DNA of 64,000 bases from Halalkalibacillus halophilus DSM 18494 (GTDB lineage: Bacteria; Bacillota; Bacilli; Bacillales; Alkalibacillaceae), in NCBI RefSeq assembly GCF_000423105.1, contig NZ_KE383978.1:62001-126000 (forward strand), in the 5' to 3' direction. This document shows positions 8,462 to 17,042 of this stretch, one piece after another. The translations under genes were made by a program, and so were the position numbers. Every line of letters starts with the position of its first letter. Position 1 is the first letter of the stretch. The notes under the pieces were generated by a model. It was not told the DNA's origin and made no database searches. It worked only from the letters and a program-made list of their open reading frames with translations.

Positions 8462-8986
8462 ATGTTAGGTGTAAACAAAGGAACGGTTGTTTTAATGGAA
8501 CAACAGGAAGCGTATCCAGCTTTATTTCAAGCAGAAAAAGAGCTTTTAGGTGAGATATTTGGAAATCAAGTCGTGGCAATCGAACATATTGGTAGTACGG
8601 CCATTAAAGGAATTCAAGCTAAGCCGATCATTGATATCATGATTGGGGTGGAGGACTTAGATAATGTAGAGAAATTGGATAAAAGGAAAATGGTGGAGAA
8701 TGATTATTATTTTTTAAAAGTAAAGCTTGAGGGCAAAGTGGTGGCTGCGAAATTTTCCTCTCTTGAACACCTTACAAAAACATATATTCTTCATATCGTT
8801 GAACATGGCGGTGACTGGTGGCAGAAGCATCTTTTATTTAGAGATCGCCTAAACGCAGAACCTGCTTTGGCTTTACAGTATGAACAATTAAAGCTCCGTT
8901 TAGCTGAGCAATATCCTACTGACGAGGCTGCTTATACGGATGGAAAAGAGGCGTTTGTGAATCAAGTTGTTCAAAAAAAAATTTAG
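8462..8986 (+). CDS. GrpB/UPF0157-family nucleotidyltransferase-fold protein
   Basis: 174 residues. IEHIGSTAIKGIQAKPIID is the conserved GrpB/UPF0157 motif, in a nucleotidyltransferase-like fold where GS and the downstream Asp residues (IIDIMIGV) form the active-site strand. The C-terminal HIVEHGGDWWQKHLLFRD segment is also typical. Members are sometimes linked to dephospho-CoA metabolism, but the reaction is unproven. The start has GGAGG seven bases upstream. Followed by an independent methyltransferase gene on the same strand. Confidence 0.85.
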   Translation: MLGVNKGTVVLMEQQEAYPALFQAEKELLGEIFGNQVVAIEHIGSTAIKGIQAKPIIDIMIGVEDLDNVEKLDKRKMVENDYYFLKVKLEGKVVAAKFSSLEHLTKTYILHIVEHGGDWWQKHLLFRDRLNAEPALALQYEQLKLRLAEQYPTDEAAYTDGKEAFVNQVVQKKI

Positions 8987-9037
8987 CGTTTCAAGAACTA
9001 CAATTTTAGGGAACTGGTTTATAAGAGAGGTGAGGTG

Positions 9038-9628
9038 ATGGGGAGAATATTTTCTAATATGTACGATGTAATGATGCGGCCGGTCGAAAAGTATTCATTT
9101 GCGAAAATGCGAAAAGAACTGCTAAAAGGTGCTTGTGGGAAGGTATTAGAAATTGGTTCTGGCACCGGAGTGAATTTTCCTCATTATCCATCTGGCGTTT
9201 CCATTACTGCTTTGGAACCAGATAACCAGATGATCAAATACGCATTCAAACGTGCTGAAAAGGTAAAGGCAGAGGTTGTCATGGTACACGGGGAGGCGGA
9301 AACCCTACCATTTGCAGAAAATAGCTTTGATACCATTGTTAGCACATTGGTGTTTTGTACCATCCCTCGCCCAGAAGAAGCAATGAAAGAAATAAAGCGG
9401 GTGTTGAAACCGGGTGGAACGCTATTATTTTTGGAGCATGTAAGAATGGATCATTCCAAAATTGGGCGTACGCAAGATGTCATCAATCCTATATGGAAGC
9501 GACTTGCAGCAGGATGCCATTTAAACAGACAAACTGGTAAGCTTTTGGAGCAGTCAGGTTTAGAAATATTAAGTGAAAAAACGCATTACCGGGGCTTGCT
9601 CCTCATTCTGAAAGCAAGACTTCCCTAG
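9038..9628 (+). CDS. Class I SAM-dependent methyltransferase (UbiE/Methyltransf_11 type)
   Basis: About 196 residues. Motif I VLEIGSGTGVNFPHY binds S-adenosylmethionine; ALEPDNQMI is the acidic strand-2 loop; GEAETLPFAENSFDTIVS and the RVLKPGGTLLFLEHVR post-motif segment complete the Methyltransf_11 pattern. GTG and ATG starts are adjacent; ATG was chosen on spacing from GAGAGG. Substrate unknown; similar small enzymes of bacilli act on lipids or small molecules. Its stop overlaps the end of a tiny convergent gene. Confidence 0.85.
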   Translation: MGRIFSNMYDVMMRPVEKYSFAKMRKELLKGACGKVLEIGSGTGVNFPHYPSGVSITALEPDNQMIKYAFKRAEKVKAEVVMVHGEAETLPFAENSFDTIVSTLVFCTIPRPEEAMKEIKRVLKPGGTLLFLEHVRMDHSKIGRTQDVINPIWKRLAAGCHLNRQTGKLLEQSGLEILSEKTHYRGLLLILKARLP

Positions 9629-9714
9629 CCTTTTTTAAAGAAAATCCAAATTATAATAGCGAAAAAAAGTATCCAAAAAATTAAAAAAGCATTGCTAAAT
9701 AGGAATTCTTGCAT
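9625..9714 (-). CDS. Tiny one-helix membrane protein (29 residues)
   Basis: ATG is preceded by AAAGGAGA with five-base spacing. The peptide is MQEFLFSNAFLIFWILFFAI and then IIWIFFKKG, a single hydrophobic helix with a basic end. Its TAG stop is interleaved with the stop of the convergent methyltransferase gene. Strong ribosome site and clean amphipathic ends argue for a real small protein, but there is no family assignment. Confidence 0.5.
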   Translation of the reverse strand: MQEFLFSNAFLIFWILFFAIIIWIFFKKG

Positions 9715-9865
9715 AACAATCTCCTTTCGTCGGTTAGAATATATTTATTATCGTTGATTGAAAACAACGTGGCAACCGATTGGCGTAGAATTTTATTTTA
9801 CAGGCAGGTATGCAGGAAAGAAATATTGAAACTTACTATGAATTAAAAAGAAAGCAGGGAAATCG

Positions 9866-10813
9866 ATGCAGCAAACAGTAGATTTAGGAAATGATATTTC
9901 ATTAGTCGATTTATACGATTTGAAAATGCCTCAAAGAACTGGATCTTATATTATAGACGCGGATGAACTTACAATTGTTGAAACAAGTGCAAGTCCGTCT
10001 ATTCCTTATTTGCTTCAAGGACTAGAAGAATTAAATATCGATCCCAAAGATGTGAAGCATTTAATTGTAACGCATATCCACTTAGATCATGCAGGTGGTG
10101 CGGGGCTATTTATGGAGCACTGTCCAAACGCCACGGTTTACGTGCATCCACGTGGGAAACGTCATTTAGCGGATCCAAGTAAGCTAATCAAAGGGGCAAA
10201 AGTTGTTTACGGTGATAAATTTGATGAGTTGTTTGATCCGATTGTACCAATTGCGGAAGAACGACTAGTCGAAAAAGCAGACGGCGAACAGTTGAACATA
10301 GGGAAAGGACGTACGCTTACTTTCCATGACTCTCCAGGTCACGCCAAGCATCATTTTTCGATTCATGATTCTAAGAGTAATGGTTTTTTCACAGGGGATA
10401 CGATTGGTGTACTATACCCGCACGTAAAAGAGTATGTAGGCGATTTTGTGTTGCCTTCCACCTCTCCAAATCAATTTGATCCAGTGGCAATGCTTTCTTC
10501 TTTAGAAAAGATTGAAGAGATCCGTCCCGATCAGATCTTTTTTGGGCACTTTGGCCAATCTAGTAATCCGTTTTCCGTTTATGATCAAATTAGAAATTGG
10601 TTACCTATCTTTTTATCCACTACAGAGAAAGTTCTCAAGGAATTTGATGAGGATGAACAAGCGGCGGAGGCTATATCAACCCAATTGATGACACAGGTGA
10701 AAAATTATTTGGTAGAAAACGGCGTGCCCCCGGAATCGGATGTGTTTGACTTGCTGATGTTAGATTTAGATGTATGTGCGATGGGATTAGTTGATTATTT
10801 CAAAAAACAATAA
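9866..10813 (+). CDS. Metallo-beta-lactamase-fold hydrolase
   Basis: 315 residues. The metal site HIHLDH is at residues 70-75 (H70, H72, D74, H75), with further ligands probably in SPGHAKHHFS, TGDTIG and FFGHFG. This is a glyoxalase-II-like MBL protein with a C-terminal helical extension of about 80 residues. It is cytosolic with no signal peptide. Substrate is not predictable; thioester or lactone hydrolysis is usual for the family. A small membrane protein gene follows after 15 bases and probably shares the transcript. Confidence 0.87.
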   Translation: MQQTVDLGNDISLVDLYDLKMPQRTGSYIIDADELTIVETSASPSIPYLLQGLEELNIDPKDVKHLIVTHIHLDHAGGAGLFMEHCPNATVYVHPRGKRHLADPSKLIKGAKVVYGDKFDELFDPIVPIAEERLVEKADGEQLNIGKGRTLTFHDSPGHAKHHFSIHDSKSNGFFTGDTIGVLYPHVKEYVGDFVLPSTSPNQFDPVAMLSSLEKIEEIRPDQIFFGHFGQSSNPFSVYDQIRNWLPIFLSTTEKVLKEFDEDEQAAEAISTQLMTQVKNYLVENGVPPESDVFDLLMLDLDVCAMGLVDYFKKQ

Positions 10814-10828
10814 AAGAGGAGAATTTGC

Positions 10829-11002
10829 GTGAGTGGTTGGCTTTATAGCCTGTATTTTGTGTTAGTTGGAGTAATTGCGGTTTTTACAGGCGAAATCGTT
10901 ACATTTATTATGCTGGCATTTATATTTATCGTGCTTTATAACATAAGTACAACGTTAAATAAGATGTACCAGTTGCAAAAGAATAGTCAAGAAGAGAAAT
11001 AA
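10829..11002 (+). CDS. Small two-helix membrane protein (57 residues)
   Basis: GTG start with GAGGAG seven bases upstream, 15 bases after the MBL gene stop. The sequence MSGWLYSLYFVLVGVIAVF and EIVTFIMLAFIFIVLYNI gives two hydrophobic helices, followed by a short hydrophilic tail (QLQKNSQEEK). No family recognised. A terminator follows directly, so it ends the MBL transcript. Confidence 0.65.
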   Translation: MSGWLYSLYFVLVGVIAVFTGEIVTFIMLAFIFIVLYNISTTLNKMYQLQKNSQEEK

Positions 11003-11035
11003 CCGACTGAATTGGTTGGTTATTTTTTTGGGTTT
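11003..11035. terminator. Bidirectional terminator between convergent small genes
   Basis: AACCGACT pairs with GGTTGGTT (wobbles included, five-base loop) followed by seven T on the plus strand; the minus strand runs into an A/T tract too. Confidence 0.7.
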
Positions 11036-11229
11036 TTGGAATTTGAATTGGTTTGATTGATTTTTACTAATAGGAAACCAGCGATAGAAAAACCGACCCA
11101 AACTAAGAAGTAATTCTGCCAGACACTATCATTTTCTGCATAGCGATCCGCCACATACCGGAGTGCAATGATGACGGTAGGGACGAATACCATCCATAAT
11201 AAATATTTAGATATCTTGGAATTAATCAT
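11020..11229 (-). CDS. Small two-helix membrane protein (69 residues)
   Basis: Two hydrophobic segments (YLLWMVFVPTVIIALRYVA and YFLVWVGFSIAGFLLVKI) joined by an acidic loop, with a Lys/Asn-rich C-terminal tail. ATG was chosen because AGGAGGGG lies eight bases upstream; an in-frame GTG three codons earlier sits against that site. No family recognised. It overlaps the terminator shared with the convergent gene. Confidence 0.6.
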   Translation of the reverse strand: MINSKISKYLLWMVFVPTVIIALRYVADRYAENDSVWQNYFLVWVGFSIAGFLLVKINQTNSNSKNPKK

Positions 11230-11288
11230 TGGTTTCACCCCTCCTAAACTAGTCTATCATTTCCTCACAAAAAAAGTATGCAATTTTA

Positions 11289-11317
11289 TTGACGTTCTTC
11301 ATAAAAACGAATATGAT
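11289..11317 (+). promoter_or_regulatory. Sigma-A type promoter of the TsuA-like gene
   Basis: TTGACG (11289), a 17-base spacer, and TATGAT (11312): five of six matches in each box, about 55 bases before the start codon. Confidence 0.7.
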
Positions 11318-11371
11318 AGACTACGTTGAAAATAATTCCGACTAAGTTTATCAGAAAAGGGAGTGTTAGCT

Positions 11372-12625
11372 TTGGCTACAAAAGTTCAACCAGTAAATGA
11401 AGTTCGTGATCCGATCGAACGCGAAGATACTGGTTTAAATAAACCACAGAATAAATTAATTATTGGTGCCCTAATTGCATCAGCGATTTTAATGGTGCAC
11501 TTAATGACCTCATACGATGGCGTTCAAGCGTTACTTTTAGTTATTGGTCTATTATTAGGTTATACCTTATTTCATGCGCGATTTGGTTTCACGTCAGCCT
11601 TTCGTCGATTCATGTCAGTTGGAAACGGGCAGGCGCTTCGGTCACACATGGTCATGTTGGCAGTAGCGGTAACCTTATTTGCTCCAATTTTAGCATTTGG
11701 AATTTCATTTTTCGGAACAGGAGCTTCCGGATACGTAGCACCAATTGGAATTAGCTTATTAGTTGGTGCCTTCATGTTTGGTGTCGGCATGCAACTCGGC
11801 GGTGGGTGTGCTTCTGGTACATTATATGCTGTCGGAGGTGGGCGCACCGTAATGTTTGTGACCTTATTATTCTTTATCATTGGGTCGACGGTTGGAGCGT
11901 ACCATTTACCATTTTGGACAGAAGACTTACCAGCTTATCAACCAGTTTCTTTAGCTGAAACGACTGGCTTTGGATATGGTGGAGCATGGGTAATTTCCAT
12001 TGCTTTATTCGCTTTAGTTGCGTGGATTACATTAATTGTTGAGAAGAAGAAAAACGCACCGAAAATGGCTCCAGTACCATCTGGAAAAGGTTTTTCAAGA
12101 ATCTTCCGTGGTTCATGGCCATTATTCGCTGCCGCAATTGTCTTAGCAGTATTAAATGCTTTAACACTAATGACACGTGGTCAACCGTGGGGCGTAACGT
12201 CAGCGTTCGCTTTATGGGGATCTAAAGCTGCAGACTTCTTAGGATTTGATGTAGCAAGCTGGGGTTACTGGCAAGGAGAAAGCGCAGCAGCATTAGAGGC
12301 ATCCATTTTAACAGACTCCACAACCGTACTTAACTTCGGTGTGATCATCGGTGCATTCATTGCATCAGCAGCAGGTGGATTATTTAAATTCACACGCATT
12401 CGAGTCGGAAATGTTGCCGCAGCTGTAATCGGCGGTCTATTGATGGGCTATGGTGCACGCTTAGCATTCGGTTGTAACATCGGAGCATACTTCGGAGGAA
12501 TCGCATCCTTCAGCTTACACGGATACATCTGGGGAATTTTAGCTCTCGGTGGAACCTTCTTAGCTCTGTACTTGCGGCCACTCTTTGGCTTATCCGTACC
12601 AAAATCAAAAGATTCATTCTGTTAA
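11372..12625 (+). CDS. tsuA: YeeE/YedE (TsuA-like) thiosulfate/sulfur-compound transporter
   Basis: About 417 residues, roughly nine to eleven membrane helices. Both family repeats are present with their conserved cysteines: GVGMQLGGGCASGTLYAVGG in the first half and GYGARLAFGCNIGAYFGGIAS in the second. In characterised TsuA these cysteines relay thiosulfate through an hourglass channel. Function here is import of thiosulfate or a related sulfur compound (inference from family). A TTG start is favoured by AGGGAG eight bases upstream; GTG three codons earlier is possible. No tusA-like partner gene is adjacent, which is unusual because the two are often paired. Confidence 0.85.
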   Translation: MATKVQPVNEVRDPIEREDTGLNKPQNKLIIGALIASAILMVHLMTSYDGVQALLLVIGLLLGYTLFHARFGFTSAFRRFMSVGNGQALRSHMVMLAVAVTLFAPILAFGISFFGTGASGYVAPIGISLLVGAFMFGVGMQLGGGCASGTLYAVGGGRTVMFVTLLFFIIGSTVGAYHLPFWTEDLPAYQPVSLAETTGFGYGGAWVISIALFALVAWITLIVEKKKNAPKMAPVPSGKGFSRIFRGSWPLFAAAIVLAVLNALTLMTRGQPWGVTSAFALWGSKAADFLGFDVASWGYWQGESAAALEASILTDSTTVLNFGVIIGAFIASAAGGLFKFTRIRVGNVAAAVIGGLLMGYGARLAFGCNIGAYFGGIASFSLHGYIWGILALGGTFLALYLRPLFGLSVPKSKDSFC

Positions 12626-12641
12626 CAGAAACTATACAAAT

Positions 12642-12676
12642 ACCCACAAGCGGGAATGTCGCTTGTGGGTTTATTT
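12642..12676 (+). terminator. Rho-independent terminator after the TsuA-like gene
   Basis: ACCCACAAGCG pairs perfectly with CGCTTGTGGGT (11 bp, seven-base loop), followed by a T-rich tract. Confidence 0.85.
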
Positions 12677-12690
12677 ATGTATTGGTGAGT

Positions 12691-12950
12691 TCCAATCAGT
12701 CGTTAGGAATTCCAATCAGTTGTTAGCGAGGTTCAATCAGTCGTTAGGGAGTCCAATCAGTTGTTAGCGAGGTTCAATCAGTCGTTAGGAAGCTCAATCG
12801 CCCGTCAGCGAGCTCCAATCGCTCGTCAGGAAGGCCAATCGCCCATTAGCGAGCTTCAATCGCTCGTCAGAAAGTCCAATCGCCCGTCAGCAAGCTTCAA
12901 TCGCTCGTCAGAAAGTTCAATCAGCCGTCAGCACTATCCCCAATCGTCCT
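12691..12950. repeat. CAATC-family tandem array 3
   Basis: CAAT cores at 12693, 12713, 12734, 12754, 12775, 12795, 12816, 12836, 12857, 12877, 12898 and 12918 keep the 20/21 alternation. Units vary from CCAATCAGTCGTTAGGAATT to TCAATCGCTCGTCAGAAAGT, mixing the variants of arrays 1 and 2. It fills the gap between a terminator and the end of the convergent histidine kinase gene. Confidence 0.9.
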
Positions 12951-12965
12951 TTATTGAACATGTAT

Positions 12966-14051
12966 TTAAGCTTTATAATTCGGCTTAGGAATAGTAAACC
13001 AAAATTCGTTTACATTTTCCGAACTGATTACTCCGATCTCACCGTTATGCTTTTCGACTATCTCTTTTGCAATCGCAAGTCCAAGGCCACTACCACCAGA
13101 TTCTTTCGTCCGTGATTGGTCCATTCGATAAAACCGCTCAAAGATCGATTTCTGTTCATTAGCAGCAATCTCTTCCCCTTGGCTTATAACAGATATTCGA
13201 TAGTTTTCACCATGTTCCTCGCCTTTAACTTTTACTGCTGAATCTGTTTGGTGATAATGAAGTGCGTTATCAAGCAAATTACTGATTACTTGCTGAATTC
13301 CTTCTATGTTCACTTTCAGATTACAGGATTGAATTGACGATTCTAAAGGGATTTTAGCGCTGTCATAGCTCCATTTAAATGTGTCCAAACAATGTTGTAT
13401 ATGTTCGGTGATTTCAGTCCTTTGTTTATCCATATAGTTTTGTACTGCAAAATAATCGAGTTCTTTTAATTGGTCAATTTGTGTAATTAATCGCTTTAAC
13501 CTAATCGACTCTTGGTAAAGAGAATCATATATTGCCTTATCAGGATCTATGTCACCCGACTTAATTGCATATAAATAACCACTCAAATTAGATACAGGTG
13601 TCCGCAGTTCATGTGATAGATCGGATATCATTTTGTCTCTAGTTTGGGTATTCGACTTCAGTTGAGAGATTAAATCGTTATACTGTGAAATTAACTGACC
13701 CACTTCATTATTGGAAGAGTAAGCTACTGGCTCTGGATATCCTCCAGATTTTAATTCTTCCGTTGAAATAATCATCGATCTAATTGGTTTAATTAAATTT
13801 TTAGTTAGGTAAAAGTGTAAAAAGCTACCGATAAAGATGCTGATTAAGCAGAAGATTAATAAATATTGAAATAGTAGGCTTTCGAATCGAGATTGAGCAC
13901 TTTGATCCAAGCTGCCAATTGACTCAACTAACAAACAGGCTGTATGATAAATCGCAAAACTACTTAGAATTATGGCGAGAGAGACCATTGTAATGTTTAT
14001 AAAGGTTAATCGAAATAATAGTCCTTTAAAAAACGGAGTCTTCTGGAACAA
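12966..14051 (-). CDS. Membrane sensor histidine kinase (HAMP, HisKA, HATPase)
   Basis: 361 residues. Two membrane helices (about 14-38 and 62-82) flank a very short extracytoplasmic loop, so the signal is probably sensed in or near the membrane. HAMP follows (about 83-135), then HisKA with the phospho-acceptor in SDLSHELRTP (His147) and an HATPase domain with NLLDNALHYH and SGGSGLGLAIAKE. It overlaps the response regulator gene and begins at a TTG inside its end, so translation is likely coupled. It belongs to the CcdA/TlpA operon and may sense envelope redox state, an inference from context. Confidence 0.9.
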   Translation of the reverse strand: MFQKTPFFKGLLFRLTFINITMVSLAIILSSFAIYHTACLLVESIGSLDQSAQSRFESLLFQYLLIFCLISIFIGSFLHFYLTKNLIKPIRSMIISTEELKSGGYPEPVAYSSNNEVGQLISQYNDLISQLKSNTQTRDKMISDLSHELRTPVSNLSGYLYAIKSGDIDPDKAIYDSLYQESIRLKRLITQIDQLKELDYFAVQNYMDKQRTEITEHIQHCLDTFKWSYDSAKIPLESSIQSCNLKVNIEGIQQVISNLLDNALHYHQTDSAVKVKGEEHGENYRISVISQGEEIAANEQKSIFERFYRMDQSRTKESGGSGLGLAIAKEIVEKHNGEIGVISSENVNEFWFTIPKPNYKA

Positions 14052-14718
14052 ATTTATACCCCATTCCTCGAACAGTTTGGATTTTCTGAGTCTGATCTTT
14101 ATCTCTTATTTTCTCTCTAAGTTTCTTTATATGTGCATCAATGGTTCTATCATATACTGCCGATTCACTATTGGGGTAAAGCTGCTCTATCAATTGGTCT
14201 CTAGAGAAAACCGTATTGGGGTTTTGCATAAAATGATAAAGCAAGTTGAATTCATGCTTTGTTAACTGGATTTGTTCTCCACGTAGAGAGACTTCGCCTT
14301 TGCGGACTTTTACACAAAGACCATCATAGGTTATTTTTTGGCAGTATCTACCAGTTCTTCGTAAGACTGCTTCGACATGGGCAAGAAGTTCCTCTGGTTC
14401 AAATGGTTTTGTTAAATAGTCATCTGCTCCGAGCCGTAATCCATTCACTTTATCGGTTACTTGTGACTTAGCAGAAAGCATAATAATTGATACATCTTCT
14501 TGCTCTTGAGTACGTACCCATCCACAGAAATCCTCACCGCTAACTTTTGGCAACATTAAATCTAAGATAACCAAGCATGGATGATGATTTAAAAATAGAT
14601 CTTTAGCCTCTAAACCATCTACGGCTTCTATTACTTCGAATCCCGCTTTTTCAAGGTAGACTTTAACTAAATTTCGAATCATATTGTCATCTTCCACTAC
14701 TAGTATGGTTTGCTTCAT
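14026..14718 (-). CDS. OmpR/PhoB-family response regulator
   Basis: About 230 residues. The receiver domain has the acidic pocket VVEDDN, phospho-acceptor Asp in LVILDLMLPKVSG, Ser/Thr region MLSAKSQ and conserved Lys in YLTKPFEPEEL. A winged-helix DNA-binding domain follows (LTKHEFNLLYHF, then TVRGMGYKF). ATG was preferred over an upstream GTG that abuts GAGGTG. It lies between the thioredoxin-like gene and its kinase in the operon. Probable target is its own operon or other thiol-redox genes; not shown by the sequence. Confidence 0.9.
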   Translation of the reverse strand: MKQTILVVEDDNMIRNLVKVYLEKAGFEVIEAVDGLEAKDLFLNHHPCLVILDLMLPKVSGEDFCGWVRTQEQEDVSIIMLSAKSQVTDKVNGLRLGADDYLTKPFEPEELLAHVEAVLRRTGRYCQKITYDGLCVKVRKGEVSLRGEQIQLTKHEFNLLYHFMQNPNTVFSRDQLIEQLYPNSESAVYDRTIDAHIKKLREKIRDKDQTQKIQTVRGMGYKFVPEDSVF

Positions 14719-14762
14719 TCGTAACACCTCTTTACCCCTTCATTATAATAAAAAGTACCAGG

Positions 14763-15347
14763 CTAATCCATTTTCTCAAACTCTTGTACCATCATTTCAT
14801 AATTAAGTGGACCAATCATTTTAAATTGAATGACTCCATTTGTATCAACCAAATAAGAGGTTGGAACTGGAGATATTTCATAGAGGTTAGCTACTTCTTC
14901 ATATTTATCAAGTAATATGGGGAAAGTTAATCCGAAATCATCAACAAAATTAACGACATCTGATCTTGCAGCTTCTGTGCTAGAGAGGTTTACAGCTAAT
15001 ATTTCTACTTCCTCGTCTTCATACACACTCTGCATATCAGGCATTTCCGCGCGACACGGCGGACACCATGTCGCCCAAAAGTTTATCATCACTTTTTGAC
15101 CACGGTAGTCAGATAATTGAACAATTTCTCCTTCTAGTGTTTCAAGTTCAAAATCAGGAGCTTCACTTCCAAGGTCCAGTCCAACCTCTATGTCATCCGC
15201 GTTCACATCTTCTGGTTCTCCACTTACCATATATTCTTCTTCTTCATTGTGCTCTTCTTGAACTGTATCGTTTTGATCGACTGCGAACTCATAAACTGCC
15301 CACGCAAACATACTTACTATTAACGTTAAAATGATATATTTTTTCAT
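14763..15347 (-). CDS. TlpA/ResA-like membrane-anchored thiol-disulfide oxidoreductase
   Basis: 194 residues. The N-terminal hydrophobic helix (YIILTLIVSMFAWAVYEFA) anchors or exports the protein; a thioredoxin domain from about residue 62 carries the active site WCPPC within FWATWCPPCRAEMP. The acidic linker (EEHNEEEEYMVSGEPEDVN) fits high-salt exposure. Such proteins take electrons from CcdA to reduce extracytoplasmic disulfides, for example for cytochrome c maturation or spore proteins. The ccdA gene lies immediately upstream in the same operon, supporting partnership. Confidence 0.9.
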   Translation of the reverse strand: MKKYIILTLIVSMFAWAVYEFAVDQNDTVQEEHNEEEEYMVSGEPEDVNADDIEVGLDLGSEAPDFELETLEGEIVQLSDYRGQKVMINFWATWCPPCRAEMPDMQSVYEDEEVEILAVNLSSTEAARSDVVNFVDDFGLTFPILLDKYEEVANLYEISPVPTSYLVDTNGVIQFKMIGPLNYEMMVQEFEKMD

Positions 15348-15363
15348 TTATTATTACCTCCTA

Positions 15364-16107
15364 TTAACCTAAATTAGAAAACCAAGTATCATCAATTAAA
15401 TTTAAAAGAAAGATGGATATACGTGACATATAGCCAGTAAAGAGTAGTACTCCCATCATAATCATGATGACACCCCCGACTTTCATAATGATTCCGCTAT
15501 AACGGACAATCCATCTCGTGGATCCAATGAAAAAGGTAAGCACTAAAAAGGGGATGGCAAATCCGATCACATATAACAAAGTGTAAATTGCTCCTTGAGA
15601 AGGATTACTTGCAGCGACAACTAATATGGTTGCAAATATAGGCCCAATGCAAGGAGTCCAACCAGCAGCAAAACCCATACCAACAAATACCGAACCTAAA
15701 TAGCCAGCTGGTTTTTGGGCGAAACGAAATTTCTTTTCTTTCATAAAAGCAGTGATGTTTAACCACCCAGCAACGAATAATCCCATTACAATAATGAAAA
15801 TACCAGCGATCCGTTGAATAAATAGCCCCGATTCACCAGCTAAAAAGCCTTGGATCCATTGGCCTAAAAAAGACACTCCAATACCAAGACCAATAAAAAT
15901 AAGTGATACACCAAATAAAAACAGCACAGAATGCAGTAATAATTTTGTTCTGATTTTTGCATCCTTATTCGTTTCTAGCTCTTTTACGCTAACCCCAGTT
16001 ATATATGAAAGGTACGCTGGGAATAGAGGTAACGTACAAGGTGAAAGAAAGGATAGGACACCAGCACCTAAAGCTAACCAAATTGTTAAATCTGCAACAT
16101 CAATCAT
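15364..16107 (-). CDS. ccdA: CcdA-family transmembrane electron carrier
   Basis: 247 residues with about six helices. The two membrane cysteines are in LSFLSPCTLPLFPAYLSY and AAGWTPCIGPIFAT, the CcdA/DsbD redox pair that moves electrons from cytosolic thioredoxin across the membrane. It overlaps the upstream membrane protein gene by eight bases and precedes the TlpA-like gene, the expected partner. Members serve cytochrome c maturation and other envelope reductions; the specific client here is unknown. Confidence 0.93.
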   Translation of the reverse strand: MIDVADLTIWLALGAGVLSFLSPCTLPLFPAYLSYITGVSVKELETNKDAKIRTKLLLHSVLFLFGVSLIFIGLGIGVSFLGQWIQGFLAGESGLFIQRIAGIFIIVMGLFVAGWLNITAFMKEKKFRFAQKPAGYLGSVFVGMGFAAGWTPCIGPIFATILVVAASNPSQGAIYTLLYVIGFAIPFLVLTFFIGSTRWIVRYSGIIMKVGGVIMIMMGVLLFTGYMSRISIFLLNLIDDTWFSNLG

Positions 16108-16753
16108 GTGATACCAACTTTCTCGATTGTTTTAAGATTATGAAAATCCCAATAATTAATATGAAACCAACAAACCAAGGTGAAACCATATAAGAAAACA
16201 ACGTTATGAAAGGCAAAGTAAAAACTAAGTAAAGTTGACCAACTCCCCAAAATGTAATAGTTAGTGCAGAAACTTGATTTAAGGAAAGTAAATTCGTTGA
16301 TATGGTGTACCCGACTGCCGACAGAACAAGAACTATCAAATAAGGAAAAGTGAAACTATTTTCGTGCCAGATTAGATCAATAAATGTATAGCTCAACGAA
16401 GCGAAAAGAGTTATCCCTACCAGTGTATAAACAAATATATGTAGCTGTAGATCTTTCCTCTTTGAATAATATAAGAGGATTAAGCTAGCAATAAAAACTC
16501 CAAAATATAAATCCCGAGAGCCGCTTGGATATGCCAATACCGCAATAGGATCATTAAGAAATAAAGAAAGGTTAAACAGTACTTTCCCAGTCCAAATGAG
16601 TAGTGTTGTGTTGATAATAAATGTTATTACTTCTTCTACATATTCCTTATTTACATTCATCTTTAAAGGACTTAATCCAATAAAAAGAAGAGTACTTATA
16701 AAAAAACTAACAATTAAAGTAGCAACGGAGAGGATCGTAGTCGTAGCTGCCAT
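16100..16753 (-). CDS. Polytopic membrane protein of unknown function heading the CcdA operon
   Basis: 217 residues with about seven hydrophobic helices and hardly any loops. No cysteine pair is evident, so it is not itself an obvious thiol carrier. I do not recognise the family. AAAGGAAGTG precedes the ATG by five bases, and its end overlaps the ccdA start (ATGATTGA), so the two are translationally coupled. The first place in an operon of CcdA, TlpA-like protein and a two-component system suggests a scaffold, sensor partner or redox-cofactor carrier. Confidence 0.75.
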   Translation of the reverse strand: MAATTTILSVATLIVSFFISTLLFIGLSPLKMNVNKEYVEEVITFIINTTLLIWTGKVLFNLSLFLNDPIAVLAYPSGSRDLYFGVFIASLILLYYSKRKDLQLHIFVYTLVGITLFASLSYTFIDLIWHENSFTFPYLIVLVLSAVGYTISTNLLSLNQVSALTITFWGVGQLYLVFTLPFITLFSYMVSPWFVGFILIIGIFIILKQSRKLVSHD

Positions 16754-16916
16754 ATGCTCACTTCCTTTAAATAAAACCTTACATACTGATTGTGAAAATT
16801 TGATGAAAGAAAATATGTTCTATTTTTTATAACTGAACACTCATTCATACAATAGTTCTATCTATCTTTACCAATACGTTCCAAAATGGTTGTTTATTTA
16901 TGCGAAAAATTCATTT

Positions 16917-16930
16917 TGTTAGCGTTTACA
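16917..16930. promoter_or_regulatory. Probable cre site (CcpA) upstream of the ABC importer operon
   Basis: TGTTAGCGTTTACA matches the cre consensus TGWAANCGNTNWCA at every fixed position but one. It lies 23 bases before the -35 box at 16954, where CcpA binding could affect the importer promoter. A CodY-like AATTTTCTTACAAATT stretch (three mismatches) begins at 16934. Confidence 0.55.
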
Positions 16931-16953
16931 TAAAATTTTCTTACAAATTGTTG

Positions 16954-16981
16954 TTGACTTTCTTTGTCAGGTGAGTAGAAT
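16954..16981 (+). promoter_or_regulatory. Sigma-A type promoter of the ABC importer operon
   Basis: TTGACT, a 16-base spacer, then TAGAAT. It lies about 60 bases before a small upstream ORF and 130 before the binding-protein gene. Confidence 0.65.
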
Positions 16982-17042
16982 AGACTTTAAATTTAAAATA
17001 ATCAAACAATTTCATGATTTGATTTTAAGAGAGGTGATGTAC

